Positions 1 through 10,362 of a stretch of 64,000 nt of DNA are shown here, piece after piece. Made by a program: the position numbers and the translations under genes. This DNA is from Mucilaginibacter robiniae. Lineage in GTDB: Bacteria > Bacteroidota > Bacteroidia > Sphingobacteriales > Sphingobacteriaceae. The stretch covers positions 1,054,001 to 1,118,000 of the forward strand of contig NZ_CP051682.1 of the NCBI RefSeq assembly GCF_012849215.1. Direction: 5' to 3'. Within the stretch, counting starts at the first letter, position 1. Each line of letters begins with the position of its first letter. The notes under the pieces were generated by a model. That model saw nothing but the letters and a program-made list of their open reading frames with translations. It had not been told where the DNA came from and made no database searches.

Positions 1-3000
1 TAATAGAACGTAGCTGCACTAGCTAATCCATTTAATGAACCTGAACTGCCTGTACCAGCTACAGTGTTTACCTTTCCAAAGCTATTGGCAGGTATAACAG
101 TACCATTATTGGTAGGTGTTATTGGCTTTATTGTTGTACCGGCGGTAAGTGCAGGAATACTGCTATAACTAATTTGCGGCGGTCCAATAAAAGTAAACCC
201 ATCTGCTGTAGCACTTCCATAAGCATTTGTTACACTAACACTACCTGATGTAGCCGTTGGTGCCGGAACAGCTATTATACTAGTTGGTGACAGCACAGTA
301 TATGACAATGCTGATACACCACCTATGCTAACACCAGTTACACCAGCAAAGCTTGTTCCGGTAAAAGTGATAACAGTACCTGCATTCGCTTTTGTTGGCA
401 ATATGCAGGCTATGGTTGGAGCTGTAGGTGGCACACCTACTTCAATATTCAGCTGTGCTGTACTGGTGCCAATCATATTGCTCGCAGTTATGGAATAGTT
501 AACAGCAGCTGAGATAGTTGTTGGTGTGCCGCTGATGGTACCTAGACCATTTAAAGCTAAACCAGCTGGCAATGCAGGCGATACTGCATACCCTGTTAAT
601 GAAATTTTGCGGATGGCATTATTGCCTTTATCAGCTACATACAGGTTGCCTGCAGCATTAGCCAAAACGTTAACCGGATTATTAAAGCTAGCCTCTGTTC
701 CTGTTCTGTTAACCAGAGCAGCAACACCAGTTCCAGCCAAAGTTGTTACTTCACCTGCTGGGGTAATTTTTCGAATTAAGTGATTGCCGGCATCAGCTAC
801 ATAAATATTGCCGGTAAAATCTATAGTTATACCTGTTGGATTATTAAAGCTGGCTGCTGTACCTTTGCCATCAGCTTTACCAGTTAAACCAGATCCTGCC
901 AAAGTTGATACAATACTCGCTGGTGTAATTTTACGAATTAAGTGGTTACTCTTATCAGCTATATAGAAGTTACCGTAATTATCAATAGCTACACTTTGCG
1001 GATAATTAAAGGTAGCTGCATTAGCTGGACCATTAGCTGCACCGGCACTACCTGTACCTGCAAAGGTTGATACTATACCATCTGTACTTATTTTACGAAT
1101 TTTGTTATTATAACCATCAGCTATATACAAATTACCGGCATCATCGATAGCCATTCCTTGTGGATAATTGAAACTGGCATTTACAAGTTTGCCGTCATCT
1201 GATCCATAATTGGTATTATTAGTTAATGTGGTAACTACGCCTGTAGGAGTTATTTTTCTGATTTGATTATAGCTTTGATCAGACACATAAATATTTCCAT
1301 CTTTATCTATAGTCATTCCTTGTATTGAACCAAAGCTGGCAGATGTACCCGTACCATTAGTATTACCGTATGCACCACTTCCAGCAAAGACAGTTACAAC
1401 TCCTGCTGGCGTTATTTTATGGATTACGTAATTATCTGCCGAATACAAATTACCTGATGCATCCTGCACTACAGCAGATGGCTGATTAATGATTGATGAA
1501 GATGACGTTTCTGTACTGCCGGCAAAAGTAGTGGTTTGCCTATATAATGCCTCAGGAACAATACTTCCATTGTTGGTTACAGTTAATGGTGTTATAGCCA
1601 CACCTGCTTGGTAGGTTTGTGGCCCTTTATAGGAAATATTAGGTGCACTATTAAAGGTAAAGCCCGTTAAACCATTATTACCATAGGCATTTGTTACCTT
1701 TACAGAAGTACCGGTTGAACCTGGTGCTACTATAGCTTTAATAATGGTTGGTGAAACTACATAGTAATTAGTTGCCGCAATCCCACCAATTTCCACAGCA
1801 GTAGCATCAGTAAAATTAGTTCCAGTTATAGTCAGAATATTACCAGTACCAGCAGCAACAGGGCTAAATGCAGTAACAGCTGGTGCCTGTTCCGGTATTT
1901 TTATTTCTATAGCAATATCACTATTACTTATGCCAGCTGTATTTATTCCACTAGCTGTGTAAGTGATTGCTGATGACGAAACTGTTGGTGTACCGCTAAT
2001 AGTACCTGTAGCACCATCAAAATTTAACCCTTTGGGTAAAGCCGGCTTAATTGTGTAACCGGTAATAGCTACTTTACGAATAACGTTATGACCGGCATCT
2101 ACTATAATTAAATTTCCTTGCCCATCAGCTACTAAACCAGCTGGGCTACTAAAGCCAGCTTCACTGCCAACACCATCTACCAGCTTGGTTCCACCCGAGC
2201 CTGCCAATGTAGAAACATCTCCAGTAGGTGTTATTTTACGGATTAGGTTATTGTATTGATCAGCCACATAAACGTTTCCATAACTATCACAACTTACCCC
2301 AGCAGGATGATTAAAGCTAGCAGTAGCACCGGCACCATCTACTTTACCTGATGTTGTACTACCGGCAAAAGTGGTAACCTCACCTGTTGGTGTAATTTTA
2401 CGTATTTGGTTATTATAGCTATCAGCAACATATATGTTGCCTGAAGCATCGCAAGCAAGACCAAGTGGGCCATAAAAGCTGGCAGCAGTACCTTTACCGT
2501 TTGTTGATCCTGTATTTCCACCAGCAAGCGTTGTAACTACACCATCGGGCGTAATTTTCCGAATTTTATTGTAAAAAGCTTCTTCAGTAACATATAAATT
2601 CCCCAATCCATCTATAGATAATCCTATCGGACCTGCAAAGCTGGCAGCAGTTCCTACGCCATCAGTTGAATTGTAATTACCAGATCCCACGAATGTAGTA
2701 ACTTTTCCCGCAGCTGTAATTTTGCGAATAACTCTATTGGACTGATCGGCTACATACAAATTACCGCCACCATCAATAGCTATACCTTGCGGACCATTAA
2801 AGCTAGCCGATGTACCTTGTCCATTAAACATACCCTGACTGCCACTACCAGCAAAAGTAGAAACCACGCCTGCAGGCGTAATTTTCCGGATTAGGTTATT
2901 GCCGGCATCAGTTACATAAACATTGCCATCAACATCAGCTACAGCATTTCGTACATTATTAAATGTTGCTGCAGTTCCAGCACCATTAGCATTTCCTGTT

Positions 3001-6000
3001 GCCCCACTACCTGCTAAAGTTGTAGTTTGTGAATAAGCAGTATTGGGTATAACGCTGCCACTATTATTGGGTATTAACTTATTAATAGCTGTACCAACTG
3101 TATAAGTTTGCGGTGTCGTATAACTGATAATAGGGCTAGAGGCAATGCTAAAGTCGGTATAGTTTGCTGAGCCATAAGAATTAGTTACTTTAATGTCTCC
3201 TGCTATAGTAGTATTCACAACAGCCGATAACTTATTAGGCGATATAATATTAAAAGGCACCGATGCTGCACCTATAGTTACTCCTGTTGATCCTAAAAAA
3301 TTATTACCATTTATAATGATGGCACTACCCGATGCCGGCGATGAAGGCGTAACACTGCTGATTGTTGGTGCTACTGGTGGTATAGTAATAGCAATATTAA
3401 TATTGCTATTACTATTACCCGCTAAGTTGGTAGCGGTTACAACATAATCTCTAGCTACTGATGGTTTAACAGGTATGCCGGTTATCGTTCCTGTATTATC
3501 CATTGTTAAGCCATCAGGTAAATCAGACGATATTGTGTAGCCAACTATATTAACTTTTTTAATTTTTTGTGCATACCGATCAGCAACATATAAATTACCT
3601 AAACCATCAATTGTAATACCCGATGCATAACTAAAATTAGCTGCACTACCTACCCCATCTGCCGAAGAAACAATAGAACTAGTTATATTTCCTGCTATAA
3701 CGGTTAATGCACCATCTGATGCAATCTTTTGAACTACTGTTGTATTGGTGATGTATAAGTTGCCTGCTGCATCTGCCGTTAGGCTAATTGGCGCATTGGA
3801 GTATCCTGAAGAGATTATGCTTTTTACAATAGTACTCACTACACCATCAGGCGTTATTTTTCTAATATTACGGGTTCCATTGTCAGCAACATACAAGTTT
3901 CCAGAACCATCAATAGCTATACTTGAAGGATTAGAAAAACTCGCACTGGTACCTGTACCATCAACTGAACCATAGGTTCCCGAACCCGCAAAAGTAGTAA
4001 CTATACCGGCTGGGGTTATTTTACGTATTAAATAATTACTTGCGTCAGCCACATACAAGTTACCGGATGCATCAGCAACAATACCCGAAGGATAATTGAA
4101 ACCTGCACCTGTACCCGTTCCGTTGTTATTACCTTGATAACCTTTTCCGGCGAAGACAGAAACTACACCTGTCGATGTTACCTTACGGATTTGATGACTA
4201 CCACTTTCAGCAACATACAAATTTCCTGCTGCATCAAAGGTTAAACCAGCAGGATTATTAAAACCTGTTGCAAAAGTACTTACTAGACCGTCAGGGGTTA
4301 TTTTTCGAATATAATTATTACTTTGATCTGCCACATAAATATTACCACTGGCATCTTTAGCTAGCCCTGCGGGGTAATTAAAACTAGCAGCAGCTCCAAT
4401 GCCATTACTCGAACCTACATTGCCACTGCCGGCAAAAGTAGATACCTGCCCATAAAACCCATTTGGCACATCACTACCACTACTGGTAGGCTTTAATGGT
4501 ATTATTGTTGTTCCTGTGATATAACTTTGCGGACTTTCGTAGCTGATAGCGGGAGCTGCAACGCTAGTAAACCCGGTTAACGTAGCAGTACCATAAGAAT
4601 TAGTAATGGTAATATTGCCTGACGTTGCCCCGCTTGGCACTGTTGCAACGATTGTTGTTGATGATTGGGCTGCAAACGTTGTGGCTGGTTTACCACCGAT
4701 ATTTACGGCTGTAACACCCAACAAATTAGTACCAGTGATAGTAAGTGTATAACCAATTGGGGCCGATGTTGGCGTAAATGCAATAGCAGTTGGGGCTACC
4801 GTCGGAATAACACTAGCAATGCTAATTTTTGCACTGCTGCTACCATAGGCATTTAGCCCAGTAATCGTGTAATTGGCAGCTGCAGAAACAACTGTGGGAG
4901 ATCCATTTATGATTCCGGTTTGGTTATCAAAGCTTAGGCCCTGAGGCAAAGTTTGATCAATAGCATACCCGGTGATAGCTACAGCCCTGATAAGGTTATT
5001 GCTGTAATCGGCAACATAAAGCTTATCTCCCAAAACAGCAACCCCCATAGGCCGATAAAAACTTGCGCCCCCTCCTACTCCGTTAATATAACCTGCTGTG
5101 GTACTACCTGCTAATGTACTTACTACACCAGCAGGTGTAATCATCCGAATCATGTAATTCCACTGATCAGCCACATACAAATTTCCAGTTCCATCTATTG
5201 AAATGCCTGTTGGAGATGAAAAGTTAGCGGCTGTACCTGTACCATTGGCAAAGCCATATGTTCCAGAACCTGCTAAAGTGGTAACTACACCTGCAGGTGT
5301 AACTTTACGAATTTGGTTGCTTCCATTGTCGGCTACAAATAAATTACCATTACCATCAATAGCTATACCTGTAGGATAGTAGAAACTGGCACTGGTTCCG
5401 GTACCATTGATGCTGGCTGTACTACCAGAACCCGCAATTGTTGTTACTACGCCTGCCGGCGTAATTTTCCTGATTTTGCTTCCTAACTGTTCAGTTACAA
5501 AAAGATTGTTATTAGCATCAACAGTAATACCGTAAGGATAATATAAGCCCGCAGCTGTACCTGTACCATCAGCTGATACTGAATTACCATTACCAGCAAA
5601 CGTACTTACTACACCCGCCGGTGTAACTTTACGAATACGGTTATTATATCGGTCAGCCACAAACAAGTTACCATTACCATCAACGGCAATACCACATGGA
5701 TTATTAAAAAGGGCTGCTGTACCTGTACCATCGGCAAATCCGTTATAACTTCCACCAGCAATAGTACTCACTACACCAGCAGGCGTAATTTTCCGAATAC
5801 GATTACTCCCTTGGTCAGTTACATAAATGTTTCCGTTTGCATCTGCAGCTATACCTGCCGGATTATAAAATCCTGCTCCGGTACTTGTTCCATCAGAAGA
5901 ATATCCGGAACTATTACCAGCAAAGGTAGTAGTACTACCATAAGTAACTGTAGGGATAGTACCACCAGAATTAGTAGGTGAGATCGTTACATTGGTTCCA

Positions 6001-6050
6001 ATAGTTAAGGTTTGCGGAGTTGTATAAAAAATTTTAGGAGCTGTTTGTGC
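1..6050 (-). repeat. Coding tandem super-repeat, period about 1.45 kb, with inner ~165-bp NHL repeat
   Basis: Two nested periodicities are visible in the DNA on the minus strand: an inner unit of about 165 bp (one NHL repeat) and an outer unit of about 1.43-1.5 kb (six NHL repeats plus Ig-like plus IPT). Copies are diverged at the nucleotide level, so this is an old amplification, although short identical stretches could still recombine. Confidence 0.75.
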
Positions 6051-6104
6051 TAAGGCCAGCACATAGTAAGCACAAATCAAACAGGTAAGTAAAAGTCGCT
6101 TCAT
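1..6104 (-). CDS. Giant secreted NHL-repeat / Ig-like (He_PIG) / IPT protein, 3' end outside window
   Basis: The frame opens at the ATG at 6104 and stays open to base 1, about 2,034 codons, so the C-terminus is missing. The N-terminus (MKRLLLTCLICAYYVLALAQ) is a signal peptide. The rest is modular. A linker containing a TTPQT...GT sequence is followed by about six NHL-type repeats of roughly 55 residues (pattern NPxGIAxDxxGNLYVAD, then IRKITPxGVVSTFAG). After these comes a putative-Ig stretch (LPxGLxFDxxTGxIxGxP) and an IPT/TIG stretch (PTSAPxGxTLTITGTNLLG). This super-unit repeats with a period of about 1.43-1.5 kb; linkers lie near 6040, 4535, 3110, 1625 and 170, giving four complete units and the start of a fifth. 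NHL propellers usually bind proteins or glycans. A cell-surface adhesin or scaffold is an inference. No enzyme motif was seen. Confidence 0.85.
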   Translation of the reverse strand, partial: MKRLLLTCLICAYYVLALAQTAPKIFYTTPQTLTIGTNVTISPTNSGGTIPTVTYGSTTTFAGNSSGYSSDGTSTGAGFYNPAGIAADANGNIYVTDQGSNRIRKITPAGVVSTIAGGSYNGFADGTGTAALFNNPCGIAVDGNGNLFVADRYNNRIRKVTPAGVVSTFAGNGNSVSADGTGTAAGLYYPYGITVDANNNLFVTEQLGSKIRKITPAGVVTTIAGSGSTASINGTGTSASFYYPTGIAIDGNGNLFVADNGSNQIRKVTPAGVVTTLAGSGTYGFANGTGTAANFSSPTGISIDGTGNLYVADQWNYMIRMITPAGVVSTLAGSTTAGYINGVGGGASFYRPMGVAVLGDKLYVADYSNNLIRAVAITGYAIDQTLPQGLSFDNQTGIINGSPTVVSAAANYTITGLNAYGSSSAKISIASVIPTVAPTAIAFTPTSAPIGYTLTITGTNLLGVTAVNIGGKPATTFAAQSSTTIVATVPSGATSGNITITNSYGTATLTGFTSVAAPAISYESPQSYITGTTIIPLKPTSSGSDVPNGFYGQVSTFAGSGNVGSSNGIGAAASFNYPAGLAKDASGNIYVADQSNNYIRKITPDGLVSTFATGFNNPAGLTFDAAGNLYVAESGSHQIRKVTSTGVVSVFAGKGYQGNNNGTGTGAGFNYPSGIVADASGNLYVADASNYLIRKITPAGIVTTFAGSGTYGSVDGTGTSASFSNPSSIAIDGSGNLYVADNGTRNIRKITPDGVVSTIVKSIISSGYSNAPISLTADAAGNLYITNTTVVQKIASDGALTVIAGNITSSIVSSADGVGSAANFSYASGITIDGLGNLYVADRYAQKIKKVNIVGYTISSDLPDGLTMDNTGTITGIPVKPSVARDYVVTATNLAGNSNSNINIAITIPPVAPTISSVTPSSPASGSAIIINGNNFLGSTGVTIGAASVPFNIISPNKLSAVVNTTIAGDIKVTNSYGSANYTDFSIASSPIISYTTPQTYTVGTAINKLIPNNSGSVIPNTAYSQTTTLAGSGATGNANGAGTAATFNNVRNAVADVDGNVYVTDAGNNLIRKITPAGVVSTFAGSGSQGMFNGQGTSASFNGPQGIAIDGGGNLYVADQSNRVIRKITAAGKVTTFVGSGNYNSTDGVGTAASFAGPIGLSIDGLGNLYVTEEAFYNKIRKITPDGVVTTLAGGNTGSTNGKGTAASFYGPLGLACDASGNIYVADSYNNQIRKITPTGEVTTFAGSTTSGKVDGAGATASFNHPAGVSCDSYGNVYVADQYNNLIRKITPTGDVSTLAGSGGTKLVDGVGSEAGFSSPAGLVADGQGNLIIVDAGHNVIRKVAITGYTIKPALPKGLNFDGATGTISGTPTVSSSAITYTASGINTAGISNSDIAIEIKIPEQAPAVTAFSPVAAGTGNILTITGTNFTDATAVEIGGIAATNYYVVSPTIIKAIVAPGSTGTSVKVTNAYGNNGLTGFTFNSAPNISYKGPQTYQAGVAITPLTVTNNGSIVPEALYRQTTTFAGSTETSSSSIINQPSAVVQDASGNLYSADNYVIHKITPAGVVTVFAGSGAYGNTNGTGTSASFGSIQGMTIDKDGNIYVSDQSYNQIRKITPTGVVTTLTNNTNYGSDDGKLVNASFNYPQGMAIDDAGNLYIADGYNNKIRKISTDGIVSTFAGTGSAGAANGPANAATFNYPQSVAIDNYGNFYIADKSNHLIRKITPASIVSTLAGSGLTGKADGKGTAASFNNPTGITIDFTGNIYVADAGNHLIRKITPAGEVTTLAGTGVAALVNRTGTEASFNNPVNVLANAAGNLYVADKGNNAIRKISLTGYAVSPALPAGLALNGLGTISGTPTTISAAVNYSITASNMIGTSTAQLNIEVGVPPTAPTIACILPTKANAGTVITFTGTSFAGVTGVSIGGVSALSYTVLSPTSIIAVPAPTATSGSVSVTNAYGSATADGFTFIGPPQISYSSIPALTAGTTIKPITPTNNGTVIPANSFGKVNTVAGTGSSGSLNGLASAATFY

Positions 6105-6466
6105 TCAGTAATAAAGTTCAGGTTGATGCAAACACGATTTGTTGAAAAGATTTATTTAAACAACATATTTATTGTGCTTACACAAGTTAAAGTCAGACTA
6201 AAATAGGCCTATTTACTGATTTGCAGCTAAATAAGTTACAAAATGTGATGTATTTTTTTTATTACCATACAATATTTCTATATAGTTAAAGAATAGTTTC
6301 ACAGAATGAAATTCACTTAATCTAATACTTAGCCGAGCCTTAGTTTGATTCTTTCATAAACATGCTTATTAAAAAAGGAAGCCCTCTTTTAAAAAGGACT
6401 TCGTACTGTCTTTGCTCAACTTCATTTATAAAGTAACCAACGTATAATTATTAATTTTAACTCTTC
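6105..6466. other. Intergenic region between the NHL giant and the GH31 gene
   Basis: AT-rich, no gene seen. It holds the leader and presumed promoter of the NHL gene and, near 6371-6402, a hairpin that would end the minus-strand GH105-GH31 transcript. Confidence 0.5.
6371..6402 (-). terminator. Probable intrinsic terminator of the GH105-GH31 transcript
   Basis: Read on the minus strand, GAAGTCC pairs (one G-T mismatch) with GGGCTTC across an A/T-rich inner stem and is followed directly by a six-T run. It lies about 65 bp after the GH31 stop. Confidence 0.55.
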
Positions 6467-8899
6467 TTACATAGTACACTGTATTACTATATCCTGCTGG
6501 TTAGTGTATTTAGTTCTAACATACAGCACATGCATATCTTCATCGTAATACCAACCGGCACTGCCAGCTAAGTTTTGGGAAGATAGTTTGTTGAGACTCT
6601 CTCCATTCTCAGCTATAATTGTGGGCAGCTTACCCGTCCAATGTATTTTAGCTATATACTGATGCTTTTCTGGAACAAATGCTCCTACAGGTTTCGAAAC
6701 ACGAAGTGTAAAGACTTGTTTGCTGTTCGACAACTGTGTTATGTTAGTTATTGCATAGTTACCTTGCTGGTAGTTCAAGCTTAAGCCATCATCTTCATAC
6801 AACTTAAAATTGCCTGATGGGCCAGGAAATATATCCAACGTAATTACATCAACAGGCTTTTCATTCATGTAGTTCATTTCGGGCTGCATCGGGATAATAC
6901 TACCTGCTTTAACAAAAACGGGCAGTTGCAGCAAAGGGGTTAGAATATGAATATACTGTTTGCCGGTGTACTGCTCGCCAGTCCAATAGTTATACCAATT
7001 ACCTTCGGGCAGGTAAATGATACGGGTTTGCGCCCCTTTTACCGTAACCGGGCATATCATTAGGTTATCGCCAAATAAATATTGATCGCCAATATCATAA
7101 ACATTGGGGTTATGCTGATAATCCATTACCAAGGCGCGCATTAAAGGCACACCAGTTTGATATTGCTTAAAGGCAGCACTATAAATGTATGGCACCAACT
7201 GGTAACGTAATCTATCGTACATTTTAAAGTTTACCAATGCACTATCGCCATAGTTCCAGGGCTCTTTATAGCCAGGATGATCCATACCGAAAACCATAGC
7301 TATGGGGCTGAACATACCAAATTGCACCCAGCGGATATACAGCTCCGGATCGGCCTGATGTTCAAAGCCGCCCATGCAATGCCCCCAATAACCTACGCCC
7401 GATAAGCCAATGTTAATGCCAGCTTTAATAACCGGGGCAAAGTATTGCCATTCACTGGGCCAGTCGCCGGCGAATATGTAAGGGTACCGTTGTATGCCGG
7501 CATAGCCCTCCCGGGTTTGATTTAGTCCGCGAAAACCGTTAAACTGTTGAAATTTTAGAAATGGAGCTTTCGCGTAAGCTATAGGGAATACATTATGTAG
7601 CTTTTCCACGGTTTTACCAGTGGGCCCAACCTTCTCACTCTCGTTGGCTAATGCACCAAAAGCACTGCCCTCATCAGTTTTCAAAAACTTGGCACCTACT
7701 TCTCCTACCCGCATTACGCCATTACTCCACCACCAATCAACCGCTTTTTGATCAAAAAAATTAACAAACTCGCCAGGATGGTTACCTTCAGGATAAGTAA
7801 AACCTTTAGCCTGAGCTTGCTCCAGCAAGTTCAGATTTCTTGCATTATCAAAGCGCCCCCTAATGTGCAAACCTACCATTTTGTAATGCATGGCATACAA
7901 GCTATCAAACATACCTTTAGGGTTTTTAAAGGTTTCTCGCCACTCGAACGAGGTAGCGCCTTTACCACCGGTTTTGCCAAATAGCCGCCAGGTTGAATCC
8001 AAAAAAAGCAGATCAACCGGAATGCCCATTTCTCGCATCCTGCGAGCTAATGCAATCACATACCGGTCGGAAGTTTGCTCTTCATGCCCCCAGGTGCCGC
8101 CACTGTAGGTACCCATATGTAAACCAAAAGCAAAACGTGGTATTAACGGGGATTTTCCAGTTACTGATAAATAACTTTTCAGCACAGCAGGAAAATCAGG
8201 ACCATAAATAAAATAGTAGTCCAGTTCCCCATCAACCGCTTTAAAGCTGTAGGTATTATCACTGCTATTGCCCATATCCCACTCGGTTGCAAATGAATTG
8301 TGCAGAAATATACCATATCCTTTGGTACTCATAAAAAAGGGTACCGGACAGTAATTAGCCTGGTTTATATCGTACGCCCCTAACTGGTTGTTTTTACTTT
8401 TACCCCGACCTACATTTAATTTCAGCAATTTATTACGCTGGTCGATGAAATCCATACGTTCACCAAATCCAAAAAAATGTTCGTCAGCTAATAGCTGCTT
8501 ACTGCAACCTACGGTATCGCCTTTGCGCAGGTACCCGGCTTTATCTGCCGATATGAGCTGCCCGGTTAGAGTGAAAACATTGATTTTAAAAGGCGCCTGC
8601 GTAACTTTTACTTGTAGCTTAGCTGTAGTGAGCGTAGTAGTACCCTTTTGATTATTCGCTTTAACAGCTACTATAGGCCAATTGTATTGTTCCTGCATTA
8701 GGTGTTCATCCAGCTCAAAATTGCCATTACGGCTCACCCGTACCCTGAACATCACATCTGAACAAAACTCAAGCTTTACCTTTTCCGAACCTGTACTGAA
8801 AGTGAATACCTGGTTATCTTTCGTTTCTACTACTTTGGCTTGTCCGGTAATTTCAACAGCCAATAACAGTAGCAGGGCGATATAAAATCTTTTATACAT
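6467..8899 (-). CDS. Secreted glycoside hydrolase family 31 (alpha-xylosidase / alpha-galactosidase-like)
   Basis: An 810-residue protein with a signal peptide (MYKRFYIALLLLLAVEITGQA). An N-terminal beta-sandwich (about 25-240) precedes the (beta/alpha)8 barrel and C-terminal beta domains. GH31 retaining-enzyme signatures are visible: the nucleophile region FLKTDEG places Asp409, and the acid/base region AGDWPSEW places Asp479. The KTD rather than WxDMN form of the nucleophile motif is more like alpha-xylosidases and related exo-enzymes than alpha-glucosidases. It probably removes an alpha-linked terminal sugar from RG-I side chains in the periplasm. Its ATG overlaps the GH105 stop by one base (TAATG), so the two are translationally coupled. 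Exact sugar specificity cannot be read from the sequence. Confidence 0.88.
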   Translation of the reverse strand: MYKRFYIALLLLLAVEITGQAKVVETKDNQVFTFSTGSEKVKLEFCSDVMFRVRVSRNGNFELDEHLMQEQYNWPIVAVKANNQKGTTTLTTAKLQVKVTQAPFKINVFTLTGQLISADKAGYLRKGDTVGCSKQLLADEHFFGFGERMDFIDQRNKLLKLNVGRGKSKNNQLGAYDINQANYCPVPFFMSTKGYGIFLHNSFATEWDMGNSSDNTYSFKAVDGELDYYFIYGPDFPAVLKSYLSVTGKSPLIPRFAFGLHMGTYSGGTWGHEEQTSDRYVIALARRMREMGIPVDLLFLDSTWRLFGKTGGKGATSFEWRETFKNPKGMFDSLYAMHYKMVGLHIRGRFDNARNLNLLEQAQAKGFTYPEGNHPGEFVNFFDQKAVDWWWSNGVMRVGEVGAKFLKTDEGSAFGALANESEKVGPTGKTVEKLHNVFPIAYAKAPFLKFQQFNGFRGLNQTREGYAGIQRYPYIFAGDWPSEWQYFAPVIKAGINIGLSGVGYWGHCMGGFEHQADPELYIRWVQFGMFSPIAMVFGMDHPGYKEPWNYGDSALVNFKMYDRLRYQLVPYIYSAAFKQYQTGVPLMRALVMDYQHNPNVYDIGDQYLFGDNLMICPVTVKGAQTRIIYLPEGNWYNYWTGEQYTGKQYIHILTPLLQLPVFVKAGSIIPMQPEMNYMNEKPVDVITLDIFPGPSGNFKLYEDDGLSLNYQQGNYAITNITQLSNSKQVFTLRVSKPVGAFVPEKHQYIAKIHWTGKLPTIIAENGESLNKLSSQNLAGSAGWYYDEDMHVLYVRTKYTNQQDIVIQCTM

Positions 8900-10044
8900 T
8901 ATTTACTTAATGAATAAATTTCGCTACCGGCCAGTAAAAAGCACCCTAAGCCATAATCTTCAAAATCAGGAACATTATCATAACTTACAGGTTGCCCATC
9001 TTTAGGTTCTTTGCCGGTTCCCTGCACATAGCCCAGCATACCATCCGGGTGCAAACAATCTTTCACCATAGCATTCCAAGCTTGGGTAACTACCGGTAGA
9101 TACGTCTTTTTATTCAGCACATGATGATTAATACCCCAAGCTATGCCATAAGTAAACAGAGCCGTACCTGATAATTCTTTACCGCCAAAATGTGTTGAAT
9201 CTTTCAGGCTTACATTCCAGTATCCATCATTACGTTGTAACGGGATGAGCGCATCAACCATCTCCTTATATGTTTTCAGGTATTCCTCACGGTGTGGTGC
9301 ATCTTTAGGCATAATTTCCAGCACGCGCACCATTGCAGCTACTACCCAGCCATTCCCTCTCGACCAGTAACAGCTTTGTCCGTTAGGCTCCTTGTAAGGT
9401 GGAACAAAGTCCTTATCGCGCCACCATAAATGTTCAGTCGTGTTGTACAAACCATTACTACCATGACTGTTTTTAGAATAGCTATAGATGTCGTACATTT
9501 TTTCATAATAACGATTATCATGATACACCTCGCCTAATTGTGCATAAACTGGCATGGCCATTTGCAGGGCATCAATCCAGTTCCAATCATCCTTTTTATC
9601 GCTGTTCACCATATTGTCAATACTCTGCTTAATGCCTTTAATACGCTCGGGCTGCTTATCAAGCAAGTATAAATCAATGTACGTTTGGCCGCAGCACTGG
9701 TTATCAGCATTCCGGGTTTCTACTTTATCGCGGGGGTTCCATTGATGCTTAGTTCCCCAATATACCGCATAATCATAAAATTGTTGTTGCTTGTCAACTT
9801 TGTACAAAGCCATCAACCCTTCATAATATACAGCTCGCGTCCATAAGTTGCTAGTGCGGGTAACGCCTTTAACCGTTACGGGCATACCTGGATCAGGCCA
9901 CTTTTTCATAAAGTATTCATTGGCCTGCTCCATAGCTTTTAGTACTTTAGCTTTAGATGGCAACTTTTGCTGTGCATTAGTAGATATAGCAACAGCCAAC
10001 AACAGTAAACCTACGAGAGTACGGGTAACAAGTTTCTTCATCAA
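8899..10044 (-). CDS. Unsaturated rhamnogalacturonyl hydrolase, GH105 (YteR-like)
   Basis: A 381-residue protein with a signal peptide ending near STNAQQ. It has the (alpha/alpha)6-barrel pattern of GH105/GH88. The WIDALQMAMP segment carries Asp158, which matches the catalytic Asp of YteR-type enzymes. The conserved SYWSRGNGW-type segment (here CYWSRGNGWV) and DYGLGCFLLAGSE at the C-terminus are also typical. The enzyme removes the 4,5-unsaturated galacturonosyl residue left at the non-reducing end of RG-I fragments by the PL11 lyase at 27105-29003. A signal peptide places the step in the periplasm. A tandem decamer operator candidate lies about 220 bp upstream. It is the first gene of a GH105-GH31 pair. 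Confidence 0.93.
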   Translation of the reverse strand: MMKKLVTRTLVGLLLLAVAISTNAQQKLPSKAKVLKAMEQANEYFMKKWPDPGMPVTVKGVTRTSNLWTRAVYYEGLMALYKVDKQQQFYDYAVYWGTKHQWNPRDKVETRNADNQCCGQTYIDLYLLDKQPERIKGIKQSIDNMVNSDKKDDWNWIDALQMAMPVYAQLGEVYHDNRYYEKMYDIYSYSKNSHGSNGLYNTTEHLWWRDKDFVPPYKEPNGQSCYWSRGNGWVVAAMVRVLEIMPKDAPHREEYLKTYKEMVDALIPLQRNDGYWNVSLKDSTHFGGKELSGTALFTYGIAWGINHHVLNKKTYLPVVTQAWNAMVKDCLHPDGMLGYVQGTGKEPKDGQPVSYDNVPDFEDYGLGCFLLAGSEIYSLSK

Positions 10045-10362
10045 TTTTATATTAGCCTTTGTGATAATTTCAGCGTTGCTCTAGCTTTGCCTACCTGCAA
10101 GCTTACCATTTTTGTACAGTAGCCTATTAGCTGCGTAACAAAGCTGGGTACCTACCGTAAGCCGGTAAAACATTAGCAATACTTTAACTTCAGTAATAAT
10201 TGGTGACCGGAAAGCAGTGGAAAGAATCCGATTCGCTATGTTAAACAATAGGGCTAACTTCTGCATCCTGTAGTATCCTGCTCAGCAGACTCTTTCTAAT
10301 AAAAGTATTTTTCAGTATAATTCATTATCAACAACATTATGTATCTTACTTCCGGCTTTAAG
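10045..10362. other. 318-bp intergenic region upstream of GH105
   Basis: No convincing gene; a 61-codon minus-strand frame here has no family resemblance. It contains the tandem decamer at 10263-10281 and therefore probably the GH105 promoter. Confidence 0.5.
10263..10281 (-). promoter_or_regulatory. Candidate PUL operator, tandem decamer (GH105 unit)
   Basis: On the minus strand GCAGGATACT is followed directly by ACAGGATGC, a direct repeat of CAGGAT with 10-bp period. The gene-proximal edge is about 220 bp before the GH105 start. The same arrangement precedes four other PUL units in this window. Confidence 0.55.

Noticed and set aside
1..6050. Regularly spaced repeats resembling a CRISPR or satellite array
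   Set aside because: The repeats are in frame, degenerate at third positions, and encode NHL/Ig-like modules in one open frame.
10081..10266. 61-codon minus-strand open frame upstream of GH105
   Set aside because: No signal, domain or family resemblance, and it occupies the regulatory region containing the tandem decamer.
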